From the NCBI RefSeq assembly GCF_900099805.1, contig NZ_FNDR01000001.1, forward strand, positions 1 through 64,000: a stretch of DNA of 64,000 nucleotides. The letters run 5' to 3'. Below the pieces are notes generated by a model, which made no database searches, was not told where the DNA came from, and saw only the letters and a list, made by a program, of their open reading frames with translations. This document shows positions 1 through 7,453 of the stretch, in pieces. Both the position numbers and the translations under genes were made by a program. Source of the stretch: Variovorax sp. OV700 (GTDB lineage Bacteria; Pseudomonadota; Gammaproteobacteria; Burkholderiales; Burkholderiaceae_C). Each line of letters starts with the position of its first letter. The stretch's first letter is position 1.

Positions 1-218
1 GCCTTCGACTCATCCAGGGTCTTGGTGAAGGGCCGCGTCCACGCGAGGTTGTCCTTGGCCAGGCGGGACCAGAAGCCTTCGAAGTCCTGTTCGGCCTCCC
101 GGCACAGGGCCTCGTAGGCGGCCATGCCCGAGATGCGCGCGCCGGCGCTGGCGCGAGCGTCGGGCGGGAACACGCGGTTCTCGACGAGGACGGATTCGAT
201 GGGGTTGGGCATGCTCAT
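1..218 (-). CDS. acs: Acetyl-CoA synthetase, N-terminal part (partial at window edge)
   Basis: Only the first 72 codons lie in the window; the gene runs off the left edge. The visible part begins [19 protein letters not shown], continues through [17 protein letters not shown] and [17 protein letters not shown], and ends near [10 protein letters not shown]. This is the typical start of AMP-forming acetyl-CoA synthetases, which convert acetate, ATP and CoA to acetyl-CoA in the cytoplasm. The catalytic AMP-binding domain is outside the window, so a propionyl-CoA synthetase is not fully excluded. It lies 76 bp downstream of the solute-binding protein gene on the same strand. Its place in an alcohol dehydrogenase locus fits a role in using acetate formed from ethanol; that role is inference. 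Confidence 0.85.
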   Translation of the reverse strand, partial: MSMPNPIESVLVENRVFPPDARASAGARISGMAAYEALCREAEQDFEGFWSRLAKDNLAWTRPFTKTLDESK

Positions 219-294
219 GTAGTTTTCGGACACATCGTCCGTCGTTGTTTTGGTGTTGGTATCCGGTGGAATGCGACGGGCGCGATGCGTCAAC

Positions 295-1149
295 TCATGG
301 CGCCTGCCATGCGACGTGTCCCCCCTCGAACATCTTCTGCAGACGTCCGCCCTGCACCAGCGCATTGACGCTGGCTTGCAGCGCCTGGGCCAGGTCGGTT
401 GCGTCCTTCTTCACTGCCATGCCCACCGCCCAGCCGTTGCGCTGGATGCGTACCGAAGGCAGCGGCGCAATGGCAAAGCGCGCATCGCCGTGCAGCACCG
501 ACTCCATCTCGGAGGCGAGCCCCGCGGCAGCCGCCACCTCGCCGCGCTGCAGGGCGCGTGCGGCCTCGGCGCCGTCCTTCGGCTGTGTGTCGAGCTGGCC
601 GCGGTAAGCGCCGTTGTCGGCGCCGATCATGAGCCAGCCGGCCAGCGTCTTGCCGGAGACGGCCACCTTCGCATCGCCGAGCGCCGAGAGCGTTTCCAGC
701 TGCGGCAAGCGGTCCAGGCGCCGCGCCAGCACCACGCGCTCGCGGTAGTACGGCGCGAAGATGAGCGCCTGCGGCGTCTCGTCCATCAGCGGGCGGTCCA
801 CCGGAACGTGCAGCAATACATCGGCCGGACCAAAGCCGAGATAGTGGCCGCGCCACACCATGTTGCGCAGGTCGTCGCCCATGTTCTCGTCGGCCTGGAA
901 CGGCAGCAGCGAGAGCTTCACGTCCAGCGCGCCGGCCAGCGCGCGCGCCAGCTCGACATCGATGCCTTGGCCGGCCACATGGAACGGCGGCATGTCCTGG
1001 TAGATCGCTACGCTCAGCGTGCCGCGTGCGCGGATTTTCTCGATCGCACCCGCGCGCGCCGTGCCGGCGAGCGCGGCCACGCCGGCGGCCGCGGCCCAGC
1101 GCAGGCAGTCGCGGCGCGACAACTGCACGGAAGAAGGAAGTGTGTGCAT
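295..1149 (-). CDS. Quinoprotein dehydrogenase-associated periplasmic solute-binding protein
   Basis: A 284-residue protein with a twin-arginine type leader ([14 protein letters not shown]12-R13) followed by a family 3 solute-binding fold: an early strand [15 protein letters not shown] and a second lobe with [14 protein letters not shown]. It resembles the MxaJ/XoxJ-like binding proteins encoded next to PQQ-dependent alcohol dehydrogenases, whose exact job is unsettled (assistance in activating the quinoprotein, or ligand binding). No ABC permease or ATPase gene is nearby, which argues against ordinary uptake. It follows the cytochrome c-550 gene by 10 bp and is probably cotranscribed with it from the sigma-54 promoter at 1719-1733. 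Confidence 0.85.
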   Translation of the reverse strand: MHTLPSSVQLSRRDCLRWAAAAGVAALAGTARAGAIEKIRARGTLSVAIYQDMPPFHVAGQGIDVELARALAGALDVKLSLLPFQADENMGDDLRNMVWRGHYLGFGPADVLLHVPVDRPLMDETPQALIFAPYYRERVVLARRLDRLPQLETLSALGDAKVAVSGKTLAGWLMIGADNGAYRGQLDTQPKDGAEAARALQRGEVAAAAGLASEMESVLHGDARFAIAPLPSVRIQRNGWAVGMAVKKDATDLAQALQASVNALVQGGRLQKMFEGGHVAWQAP

Positions 1150-1159
1150 GGCAGCCGCC

Positions 1160-1678
1160 TCACATCGGCTTGTCGCGCCGAGTCTCCAGGTACGACTTGA
1201 TGGACCAGATCGCCTCCTGGTTCATCGTTCCTTCGAACGGCGGCATGTAGACGGCGCCATTGCGCGTGCGGCCACGCCGCACGGTGGTGAGGAAGAAGTC
1301 GTCGATCTCTTTCACGCAGGCCGCCTTGCGCGCGGCGTCCTTGAGGGCGGCGCAATCGTTGTCGAGCTTGCGCAGGTCGGGTGCGATGCCGCCGGAGATG
1401 GCGTCGATGCCGTGGCAGCGCGCGCAGTTCTGGTTGTAGGCGGACGTGCCGATCTGGACGGCCCCACCGTTGCCGCGGAACGGATTCTCCGCGCGCCACT
1501 GGTCGCCCAGCTTGGGCAGGGACGACGTGTCGACGGCCTGCGGCGTGACGTCGCCGTGGGCCCAGGCAGCGCCGGAAACAGCGATGGTCAGCATTGCCGC
1601 CAGCAGAGCACTGGCCGCCTTGCGCAGCCTCGGCGCACGCGCCAGGGGCCGCAGGGTCCGTGGATCGGGATTCATCAT
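1160..1678 (-). CDS. pedF: Cytochrome c-550 (PedF-like), periplasmic electron acceptor
   Basis: A 172-residue protein with a basic, hydrophobic signal peptide ending near AWAHGDV and one haem c site, CARCH (C85, C88, H89). The likely axial methionine is M145 in the YMPPF motif. It matches the single-haem c-550 cytochromes paired with PQQ alcohol dehydrogenases. I chose the ATG at 1678 because GGAGA lies just upstream; the open frame extends to 1762, but that extension runs through the -24/-12 promoter at 1719-1733 and cannot be coding if that promoter is used. The role as electron acceptor of the dehydrogenase at 4554-6347 follows from family knowledge and locus context. Confidence 0.85.
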   Translation of the reverse strand: MMNPDPRTLRPLARAPRLRKAASALLAAMLTIAVSGAAWAHGDVTPQAVDTSSLPKLGDQWRAENPFRGNGGAVQIGTSAYNQNCARCHGIDAISGGIAPDLRKLDNDCAALKDAARKAACVKEIDDFFLTTVRRGRTRNGAVYMPPFEGTMNQEAIWSIKSYLETRRDKPM

Positions 1679-1718
1679 GAAGGTCTCCGTTGTGGTGATG
1701 GGGAACCCGCACGAATGC

Positions 1719-1733
1719 GCAATCGCTGTGCCA
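1719..1733 (-). promoter_or_regulatory. Sigma-54 (-24/-12) promoter of the cytochrome c-550 gene
   Basis: On the minus strand the sequence is TGGCACA-GCGA-TTGC, an almost exact match to the RpoN consensus TGGCACG-N4-TTGCW, with the invariant GG and GC at the right spacing. Transcription should start near 1707, leaving about 29 nt to the ATG at 1678, with a GGAGA ribosome site between. The neighbouring sigma-54 activator gene (1956-4094) is divergent from it. Confidence 0.8.
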
Positions 1734-1773
1734 AGGCCCCATTGCTTCAAGCGGGAACACAAATTGCCTTAGC

Positions 1774-1796
1774 TGTACCGTCCCGGCGCCGGGACA
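1774..1796. promoter_or_regulatory. Candidate activator site (palindrome) between cytochrome c-550 and the activator gene
   Basis: A perfect 16-bp palindrome (1780-1795, GTCCCGGC followed by its reverse complement) sits inside a longer imperfect dyad TGTACCG-N9-CGGGACA (1774-1796). It is about 78 bp upstream of the expected start of the minus-strand sigma-54 promoter, a plausible place for an upstream activating sequence. That the AcoR-like activator binds here is inference. Confidence 0.4.
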
Positions 1797-1955
1797 GGCC
1801 CCCAAGGGCCGATTGCTGTGGCATCCTTACCTTCGCAGCGTCGGCTTCGAACACTTCGCCCCTGGAGGTGTTCCAAAATGAAGCGATCCAGTGAGAGCAT
1901 TCGAACTGGCCAGAGACAAGTTGCCGGCTCAAAGAAGCAGGACAGGAGACAGAAG

Positions 1956-4094
1956 ATGGTTGACGCCCTTCACGCCCCAGCCAGCCCACCCCAGGGCTGG
2001 ACCACGCCGTCGGCAATGGCCGTCACTCCACCTCGTGCCGGCCGCACCGAACTCATCGAGCAATGGCATCAGCGCTGCGCTGCTCTGGGTCTATCGCGCG
2101 TTGAGCGCCCAGACTTCGAGCCGATGAGGCGCAGCGATCTCGTGGTGGCGCGCGAGCGCAACCAGCGCCTGTTCACGCACGCGGCGCCGGTGATGGAGAT
2201 GCTGCTCGAACAGATCGTCGACACCGACAGCATGATCGTGCTGGCCGACACCACCGGCACCATCCTCCACTCCGTCGGCGACGACAGATTCTTGCAGCGC
2301 GCCAACAAGGTGGCGCTCACGCCAGGGGTGAGCTGGGCCGAGCATTCCAAGGGCACGAACGCCATCGGCACCACGCTGGTCGAGGAGACGCCGACGGTCG
2401 TGCATGGCGGCGAGCATTTCATCCACGCCAACAACTTTCTCACCTGTTCGGCCGCGCCGATCTTCGACCCCCGCGGCGAGATGCTGGGCGTGCTCGACGT
2501 CACCGGCGACCAGCACTCCTACCACCAACACACGATGGGCCTGGTGCGGATGTCGGCGCGCATGATCGAAAACCAGTGGTTGTCGGACGACTACGCCAAT
2601 CGACTGCGGCTGCACTTCCATGGCCGCGCGGAGTTCATCGGCACGCTGCTCGAAGGGATCATCGTCGTCGGCGCCGACGGCAAGATCCTGGGTGCCAACC
2701 GCAGCGCGCTGGACCAGCTCGGCATGAGCATCGCCGCGCTGCGCATGCAGAGCCTGGCGAGCCTGTTCGGCATCACGGCCTCGGCCGTGTTCGACCATTT
2801 CCGCGCGCCGCTGCCCGCGCCGATGATGCTGCACGCCGTCAGCGGACAGCTGTTCCATGTCAGCGCCCGGTTCAACGGGCCGCAGCGCGGGGTGGTGCTC
2901 GACATGCCGGTGACCTCGGTGGAAGCCCGCATGCCCGGCGAGGCGGGTGCCCGTGCAACACCCGCGGCGCGCGGCGATGACGCCGCGGCGCGACAGCCTT
3001 GCCCTCTCTCGAACCCGTCCTTCTCCGGCCTGCACTACCTGGACACCGGCGATGCGCAAATAGCGGTCACGCTGCAGAAGGTTCGGCGCGTCATCAACCG
3101 CGACATTCCGCTGCTCATCATGGGCGAGACCGGCACGGGCAAGGAGCTGCTTGCGCGCGCAGTGCACCAGGACTCGAACCGCGCCCGGCAGCCCTTCGTC
3201 GCGGTCAATTGCGCTTCCATTCCCGAGTCGCTGATCGAGGCCGAACTGTTCGGCTACGAGGAAGGCGCCTTCACCGGCGCGCGCCGAAAAGGCGCGGTCG
3301 GACGCATCGTGCAGGCCCATGGCGGCACGCTGTTCCTGGATGAGATCGGCGACATGCCGCTTTCGCTGCAGGCACGCCTGCTGCGGGCGCTGCAGGAACG
3401 CAACGTGACGCCGCTGGGCAGCCTCAAGTCGATTCCGGTGGACATCGCCGTGATCGGCGCCACGCACCGCAACCTGCGAGAGATGATCGGCGCAGGCACG
3501 TTCCGCGAAGACCTTTACTACCGGCTCAATGGCCTCGTGGTGCGGCTGCCGGCGCTGCGCGATCGCAGCGACTTGGACGTGGTGGCACGGCGCATCCTCC
3601 TGGCCGAATGCCCGCAGGACACGCCCGAGATCGCCCCTTCGGTACTGGCACTCTTCAAGGCCTATGCGTGGCCGGGCAACCTGCGCCAGCTGGCCAACGT
3701 GCTGCGCACCGCGGCTGTGATGGGCGCAGGCGAAAGCCACATCTGCGAACACCACTTATCGGACGACTTCCTGGAGGATGTAAGGCGCGTGCGACCCCAT
3801 GCGGCGCCGATCGCGGCAGCGCAGGCGCCGGAGCCCGTTCTCCCTCAGGCGACCACTCGATCGGAGCCCGCGAGCGCTGCCGCCGCGCCCGAGCACACGA
3901 TGCCTCCCTCGCGCGACGCCGAGCCCCTGCCCGCCGCTTTGCCCGAAGTCCCGCGCACGCTGGGGGAAGCCGAGATCGACATGATCCGCAGCGCCCTCGC
4001 GGCGGCCGACGGCAACATCTCCGTCGCCTCCAAGCGGCTGGGCATCAGCCGCAACACCATCTATCGCAAGCTGCGCTGGAACAAGGGCGAATGA
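1956..4094 (+). CDS. Sigma-54-dependent transcriptional activator, AcoR family (GAF - AAA+ - Fis HTH)
   Basis: A 712-residue enhancer-binding protein. The N-terminal sensor is of the AcoR type, with a GAF-like region at roughly residues 60-190 (MIVLADTTGTILHSVGD, SKGTNAIGTTLVEE). The AAA+ domain has Walker A GETGTGKE (390-397), the sigma-54 contact loop GAFTGA (437-442) and Walker B GTLFLDEIGD. The last 44 residues hold a Fis-type helix-turn-helix (NISVASKRLGISRNTIYRKL). I chose the ATG at 1956 because GGAGAC precedes it; the frame is open back to 1818 but lacks a ribosome site there. AcoR relatives respond to alcohols, acetoin or similar small molecules. Matching -24/-12 promoters in front of the cytochrome c-550 and dehydrogenase genes make it the probable local activator. 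The ligand is unknown. Confidence 0.92.
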   Translation: MVDALHAPASPPQGWTTPSAMAVTPPRAGRTELIEQWHQRCAALGLSRVERPDFEPMRRSDLVVARERNQRLFTHAAPVMEMLLEQIVDTDSMIVLADTTGTILHSVGDDRFLQRANKVALTPGVSWAEHSKGTNAIGTTLVEETPTVVHGGEHFIHANNFLTCSAAPIFDPRGEMLGVLDVTGDQHSYHQHTMGLVRMSARMIENQWLSDDYANRLRLHFHGRAEFIGTLLEGIIVVGADGKILGANRSALDQLGMSIAALRMQSLASLFGITASAVFDHFRAPLPAPMMLHAVSGQLFHVSARFNGPQRGVVLDMPVTSVEARMPGEAGARATPAARGDDAAARQPCPLSNPSFSGLHYLDTGDAQIAVTLQKVRRVINRDIPLLIMGETGTGKELLARAVHQDSNRARQPFVAVNCASIPESLIEAELFGYEEGAFTGARRKGAVGRIVQAHGGTLFLDEIGDMPLSLQARLLRALQERNVTPLGSLKSIPVDIAVIGATHRNLREMIGAGTFREDLYYRLNGLVVRLPALRDRSDLDVVARRILLAECPQDTPEIAPSVLALFKAYAWPGNLRQLANVLRTAAVMGAGESHICEHHLSDDFLEDVRRVRPHAAPIAAAQAPEPVLPQATTRSEPASAAAAPEHTMPPSRDAEPLPAALPEVPRTLGEAEIDMIRSALAAADGNISVASKRLGISRNTIYRKLRWNKGE

Positions 4095-4095
4095 C

Positions 4096-4147
4096 GGGGC
4101 CCATCTAAGGCCCCGGGGAATCCCTGTACCAGCGCCGCACGGCGCTG
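4096..4147. terminator. Two hairpins between convergent genes (terminator-like, with a repeated CTGTACCAG)
   Basis: Between the activator gene (ending at 4094) and the HiPIP gene (ending at 4196 on the other strand) lie two perfect inverted repeats: GGGGCC-N7-GGCCCC (4096-4114) and CAGCGCCG-CA-CGGCGCTG (4130-4147). Neither has a T-tract, so intrinsic termination is only likely, not shown. The second hairpin overlaps two direct copies of CTGTACCAG (4124-4132 and 4145-4153) spaced 21 bp apart, which could instead be a protein-binding site. Confidence 0.45.
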
Positions 4148-4195
4148 TACCAGCCTGGAGCAACTCGCGCGGGTCGATGTCGCATTCAAGCCCGC

Positions 4196-4543
4196 TCAGG
4201 CGGGTTTTCCCGCCCATGCCTGGCACCAACCCTTGGCCGCGATCTGCTTGCGGCCGAACATGGCGCAGCCCGCCCAGGCATCGGTGGGTGTGCCCTGCCA
4301 CATGGCGCAGTTCACGCACTCCTGCGTGGCCGCATGGCGGGGGTACTTCTTCTTGTCGACCGTCTTCGTGTCGTGCCTGTAGCCCAGCTGCACCGCCATC
4401 TCGTCGCTTTCCTCGACGTGCGGCGGCGCGGCCCATACGACGCTCACCGGCAGCGCCGCCAGCAGGCAGGCGCCGCCGGCTGCGCGGCCGACGAAGCTCC
4501 GGCGGGAAGCGTCGCCGCCCCCTTCAGTCTTGCGATTCGTCAT
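4196..4543 (-). CDS. High-potential iron-sulfur protein (HiPIP), Tat-exported
   Basis: A 115-residue protein with a twin-arginine leader (ASRRSFVGRAAGG, then a hydrophobic stretch ending near VVWAA) and a small mature domain with four cysteines, C76-x2-C79-x13-C93-x13-C107. The pattern and the motifs ECVNCAMWQG, AGCAMFG and GWCQAW fit the single cubane [4Fe-4S] cluster of HiPIPs, which are soluble periplasmic one-electron carriers. I start at MTNRKTEGG (4543), only 10 bp after the dehydrogenase stop codon, so the two are almost certainly cotranscribed. A HiPIP directly behind a PQQ alcohol dehydrogenase suggests that it takes electrons from it or from its cytochrome; that is inference. Confidence 0.88.
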   Translation of the reverse strand: MTNRKTEGGGDASRRSFVGRAAGGACLLAALPVSVVWAAPPHVEESDEMAVQLGYRHDTKTVDKKKYPRHAATQECVNCAMWQGTPTDAWAGCAMFGRKQIAAKGWCQAWAGKPA

Positions 4544-4553
4544 GCCGCGCTCC

Positions 4554-6347
4554 TCAGTGGGATGCCACGCGAACGTCGCCCGCACCCGCGGTGCGCGTTG
4601 TGCCGGCGGAAGGGATCTTGAAGACCCACACCATGCCGCCCTGCTCCAGCAGGTTGACCTTCTTGGCCACCTCGCCGCCCCACAGCGGCACCGCGCCGCC
4701 CCAGCCGGAGACCACGGCCACGTACTGCTCGCCGCCCTGCTGCCAGGTGACTGGCGGAGCGACCACGCCCGAACCGGTCTGGAACTCCCACAGCACCTTG
4801 CCCGTCTTGGCGTCGGCCGCCTTCAGGTAGCCCTCTGGCGTGCCCCAGAACACCAGGTTGCCACCGGTGGTGAGCACCCCGCCCCACAGCGGCGCGCCGT
4901 TCTTGACCTCCCAGGCGATCTTGCCGGTCTTCGGATCGACCGCGCGCAGCGCGCCGATGTAGTCCTCGTTGAGCGGCTTGATGGTGAAACCCGAGCCGAG
5001 GTAGGCCGCGCCCTTCTTGTAGGCCACCGGTTCGTTCCAGATGTCCATGCCCCATTCGTTGGCGGGCACGTAGAACATCTTCGTGTCGGGGCTGTAGGCC
5101 ATCGGCATCTGGTTCTTGCCACCCAGGAAGCCTGGCGCCGCGAAGACCGAATTGCCCTTCTTGCCGCCGTCGCCGTCGACCGGGTTGCCCGGACGGTTCG
5201 CGGCCACGAAGTTCGGCCGACCGGTCTTCAGGTCGATGCCGTCGGCCCAGGTCGTCTTCCTGACGAAGGGAAAGGCGTTGAGGAGCTGCCCGGTGGTGGC
5301 ATCGTTGACGTAGAAGTAGCCGTTGCGGTCGGCCTTGCCGCCTACGCGCCGACCATCCATGTCGAAGGTGACGAACTCGTTCACGCCGTCGAAGTCCCAG
5401 CTGTCGCTGGGCGTGTTCTGGTAGTGCCACTTGATCTGGCCGGTCTTCACGTCGATGGCCACGGTCGAGCACGAGAACAGGTTGTCGCCCTTGCGCAGAT
5501 GGCTGTTCCACGGCGCCGGGTTGCCGGTGCCGAAGTAGGCCAGGCCGGTCTTGGAATCGAAAGTGCCGCCCAGCCAGGTGGCCGCGCCGCCGGTCTTCCA
5601 GAGGTCGCCCGGCCAGCTGTTGTTGGTGGTGCCCGAGACACCCGCCTCCTGCTTGTTGCCGTCCTTGTCGTAGGTGTAGCCCATGTGGCCTTCCACCGTG
5701 GGGCGCGACCACACCATGCGGCCCGTCTTGGCGTCGCGCGCCTCGACACGGCCGACGATGCCGAACTCGCCACCCGACACGCCGGTGAGGATCAGGCCGT
5801 TGGCGATGATCGGCGCGGCGGTGGCCGAATAGCCGGCCGCGTAGTCGTCGATCTTCTCCTTCCAGGCCACGTCGCCGGTGTTCTGGTCGAGCGCCACCAG
5901 CTGGGCGTCGAGCGTGGCGAAGATCACCAGGTTGTCGTAAAGCGCCGCGCCGCGGTTGACGACGTCGCAGCAAGGCATGATGCCCTCGGGCAGGCGGTGC
6001 TCGTACTTCCACAGCTTCTTGCCGGTGGTGGCGTCGAGGGCGTAGATGCGCGAGTAGGAAGCGGTGACGAACATCTTTCCCTTGTGGATCACGGGCTGCG
6101 CCTCCTGGCCGCGCTGCTTCTCCCCTCCGAAGGAGAAGGCCCATGCCGGCACCAGCCGGGACACGGTGCCGGTGTTGACCTGCTTCAGCGGCGAATAGCG
6201 CTGGCCCTGGGTGTTCACACCCCAGGTCAGGACGTTGCCGTTGGCGGTGGCTTCGGACTGGATCATCTTGTCCGTGACTTGCGCGCCGGCACTGCCGGCC
6301 GCGGCCAGGCCGATGGCCATGAGCGCGTTCAAGAGCTTCAATTGCAT
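4554..6347 (-). CDS. exaA: PQQ-dependent alcohol dehydrogenase, predicted lanthanide type
   Basis: A 597-residue quinoprotein with a signal peptide (cleavage near SAGAQ) and an eight-bladed propeller rich in W-motif repeats such as [11 protein letters not shown] and [11 protein letters not shown]. The adjacent cysteine pair C126-C127 (MPCCD), which stacks on PQQ, is present. The catalytic aspartate lies in [10 protein letters not shown]318 is the base and D320 is the extra aspartate that coordinates lanthanides in XoxF/PedH; calcium enzymes have Ala or Ser there. The overall sequence is closer to ethanol (ExaA/PedH) than methanol dehydrogenases. It oxidises primary alcohols in the periplasm and passes electrons to cytochrome c. 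The start has GAGGAGA upstream, and a sigma-54 promoter lies at 6419-6433. No PQQ synthesis genes are in this window. Confidence 0.92.
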   Translation of the reverse strand: MQLKLLNALMAIGLAAAGSAGAQVTDKMIQSEATANGNVLTWGVNTQGQRYSPLKQVNTGTVSRLVPAWAFSFGGEKQRGQEAQPVIHKGKMFVTASYSRIYALDATTGKKLWKYEHRLPEGIMPCCDVVNRGAALYDNLVIFATLDAQLVALDQNTGDVAWKEKIDDYAAGYSATAAPIIANGLILTGVSGGEFGIVGRVEARDAKTGRMVWSRPTVEGHMGYTYDKDGNKQEAGVSGTTNNSWPGDLWKTGGAATWLGGTFDSKTGLAYFGTGNPAPWNSHLRKGDNLFSCSTVAIDVKTGQIKWHYQNTPSDSWDFDGVNEFVTFDMDGRRVGGKADRNGYFYVNDATTGQLLNAFPFVRKTTWADGIDLKTGRPNFVAANRPGNPVDGDGGKKGNSVFAAPGFLGGKNQMPMAYSPDTKMFYVPANEWGMDIWNEPVAYKKGAAYLGSGFTIKPLNEDYIGALRAVDPKTGKIAWEVKNGAPLWGGVLTTGGNLVFWGTPEGYLKAADAKTGKVLWEFQTGSGVVAPPVTWQQGGEQYVAVVSGWGGAVPLWGGEVAKKVNLLEQGGMVWVFKIPSAGTTRTAGAGDVRVASH

Positions 6348-6418
6348 GGGGTGTCTCCTCGTGGGTGTGGATAGCGGCTCGGGCGTGCCATACAGGCATG
6401 CCTTCACGAGGATTGGGG

Positions 6419-6433
6419 GCAATGTCCGTGCCA
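6419..6433 (-). promoter_or_regulatory. Sigma-54 (-24/-12) promoter of the PQQ alcohol dehydrogenase gene
   Basis: The minus-strand sequence is TGGCACG-GACA-TTGC, which matches the RpoN consensus at all fixed positions. The predicted start is near 6407, about 60 nt before the dehydrogenase ATG at 6347. Together with the similar site at 1719-1733 it ties both transcription units to the AcoR-like activator. Confidence 0.82.
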
Positions 6434-6531
6434 CGCGCCAAGCGGCCTTCCAGGCGCCATCCAGGGCCTTTCTGGAGCTTTCGGTCGCGGGTTTTCCCGC
6501 TGCACTGCTACAAGGTCGAACGTTGCGGGAG

Positions 6532-6556
6532 CTGTGACCGTTGCATCTCGCCACAG
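6532..6556. promoter_or_regulatory. Candidate upstream activating site for the dehydrogenase promoter
   Basis: An interrupted dyad CTGTG-N15-CACAG is centred about 137 bp upstream of the predicted dehydrogenase transcription start, a usual distance for sigma-54 enhancers. The arms are short, so chance is possible. Confidence 0.3.
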
Positions 6557-6699
6557 TGGTCGTCAATCGCGACAACGCCGCGGTACCCATGACAAAACGA
6601 CCAGGCAGAAGTGGCCAAAACGCCCGTGCGCGGCCCGGCACCGAGGGCTACCGTGGTGCCATGTCTACTTCGACATGAACGCCACCCAGGAGCCAGCCA

Positions 6700-7230
6700 A
6701 TGAAGGATCGCATCAATCCACATGCCGCCCCGACTGCTCGCCTGATTCGCCGCGTTGCACGCTCCACCGCCGTGTTGGCCATCCTCCTGTCCTCAGCCTT
6801 GGCTGGGGCGCAAACAGTTGGCAGCCAGAAGGCGAACAAGAGCGAGATCCAGCGCGGCCGCTACCTGGTGATGATCGGGGGCTGCAACGATTGCCACACG
6901 CCCGGCTACGCTGCAAAGAACGGCGAGGTCGACGAGAAGCTGTGGCTGACCGGTGACGCCTTGGGCTGGTCCGGCCCGTGGGGCACCACATACCCGGTCA
7001 ATCTGCGCTTGTTCATGGCTGACATGAGCCAGCAGCAGTGGGTGAAGCATGCGCGCGCCATGACGCCTCGTCCGCCCATGCCATGGTTCAACGTGCGCGC
7101 GATGACCGACGCAGATTTGAAGGCCATCTACACCTACACCCGCTCGCTCGGTCGCGGCGGCGATCCGGCGCCCGCGTATGTTCCGCCGGGTACCAAGCCT
7201 GGTGGGCCGGTGGTGCAGTTTCCAGGATGA
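6700..7230 (+). CDS. Periplasmic mono-haem cytochrome c
   Basis: A 176-residue protein with an N-terminal signal/anchor (basic stretch then STAVLAILLSSALAGAQ) and one haem c motif, CNDCH (C62, C65, H66). It also has a likely axial Met in RPPMPWFN and a C-terminal part resembling the cytochrome subunits of alcohol/aldehyde dehydrogenases (MTDADLKAIYTYTRSLG). GGAG precedes the ATG by 8 nt. It is divergent from the PQQ dehydrogenase gene across 352 bp, so it is a second candidate electron carrier for that enzyme. The partner assignment is inference from position; the cytochrome c call is firm. Confidence 0.85.
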   Translation: MKDRINPHAAPTARLIRRVARSTAVLAILLSSALAGAQTVGSQKANKSEIQRGRYLVMIGGCNDCHTPGYAAKNGEVDEKLWLTGDALGWSGPWGTTYPVNLRLFMADMSQQQWVKHARAMTPRPPMPWFNVRAMTDADLKAIYTYTRSLGRGGDPAPAYVPPGTKPGGPVVQFPG

Positions 7231-7292
7231 ATGGCTTTCGCCGCAGGCGGGCCTGCCTGCGGGAGAGGTAACGTTGACGTGAAGGTGTGAGA

Positions 7293-7369
7293 TGGCCTGC
7301 CCGGAGGGGATCGAACCCCCGACAACCTGCTTAGAAGGCAGGTGCTCTATCCAACTGAGCTACGGGCAG
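7293..7369 (-). tRNA. tRNA-Arg (anticodon UCU)
   Basis: The minus strand folds as a complete cloverleaf: acceptor CTGCCCG/CGGGCAG, D-arm GCTC...GAGC, anticodon stem CCTGC/GCAGG with loop CTTCTAA (anticodon TCT), T-arm GGGGGTTCGATCCCCTC with one imperfect pair, discriminator G and an encoded CCA at 7293-7295. This tRNA reads the rare AGA/AGG arginine codons. No integrase or repeated 3' end is visible beside it. Confidence 0.95.
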
Positions 7370-7410
7370 ATTCCGGGCCGGACAGAAGAAGAAAGAAGCT
7401 TGGCTGGCAC

Positions 7411-7453
7411 GCAAGGTCTTGAACCTTCGCACCCGCGTCCCCAAGCAGGGGAC
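7411..7453 (-). other. Structured leader upstream of tRNA-Arg (hairpins, no gene recognised)
   Basis: The 284 bp between the tRNA 5' end and the next gene contain two stems on the tRNA strand: GTCCCC-TGCTT-GGGGAC (7453-7437) and AAGG-TTCAAGA-CCTT (7427-7413), the latter looking like a tRNA T-arm. A possible -10 box TAGAAT (7512-7507) followed by a GC-rich discriminator suggests that the tRNA transcript starts near 7500 and carries these stems in its leader. I could not build a full second tRNA from it, since no D-arm is present. It may be a degraded tRNA or a processing signal. Confidence 0.3.

Larger units (their letters stand above)
6348..6699. other. Divergent regulatory region between dehydrogenase and cytochrome c genes (352 bp, no gene)
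   Basis: This stretch holds the 5' regions of two divergent genes. I find the minus-strand sigma-54 promoter at 6419-6433 and a dyad at 6532-6556, both listed separately. On the plus strand I find the ribosome site GGAG before 6700 but no -24/-12 match, so the cytochrome c gene probably uses another sigma factor. The open frames crossing the region look like shadows. Confidence 0.6.

Noticed and set aside
1679-1762. N-terminal extension of the cytochrome c-550 gene
   Set aside because: The extension has no ribosome site, would precede a good signal peptide, and overlaps the -24/-12 promoter.
4530-6374. Long plus-strand frame across the PQQ dehydrogenase
   Set aside because: Antisense shadow of the dehydrogenase; rich in Ala, Arg, His and Val without domain motifs.
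7293-7369. tRNA-Arg as an integration site
   Set aside because: No integrase gene and no repeated tRNA 3' end are visible in the window.
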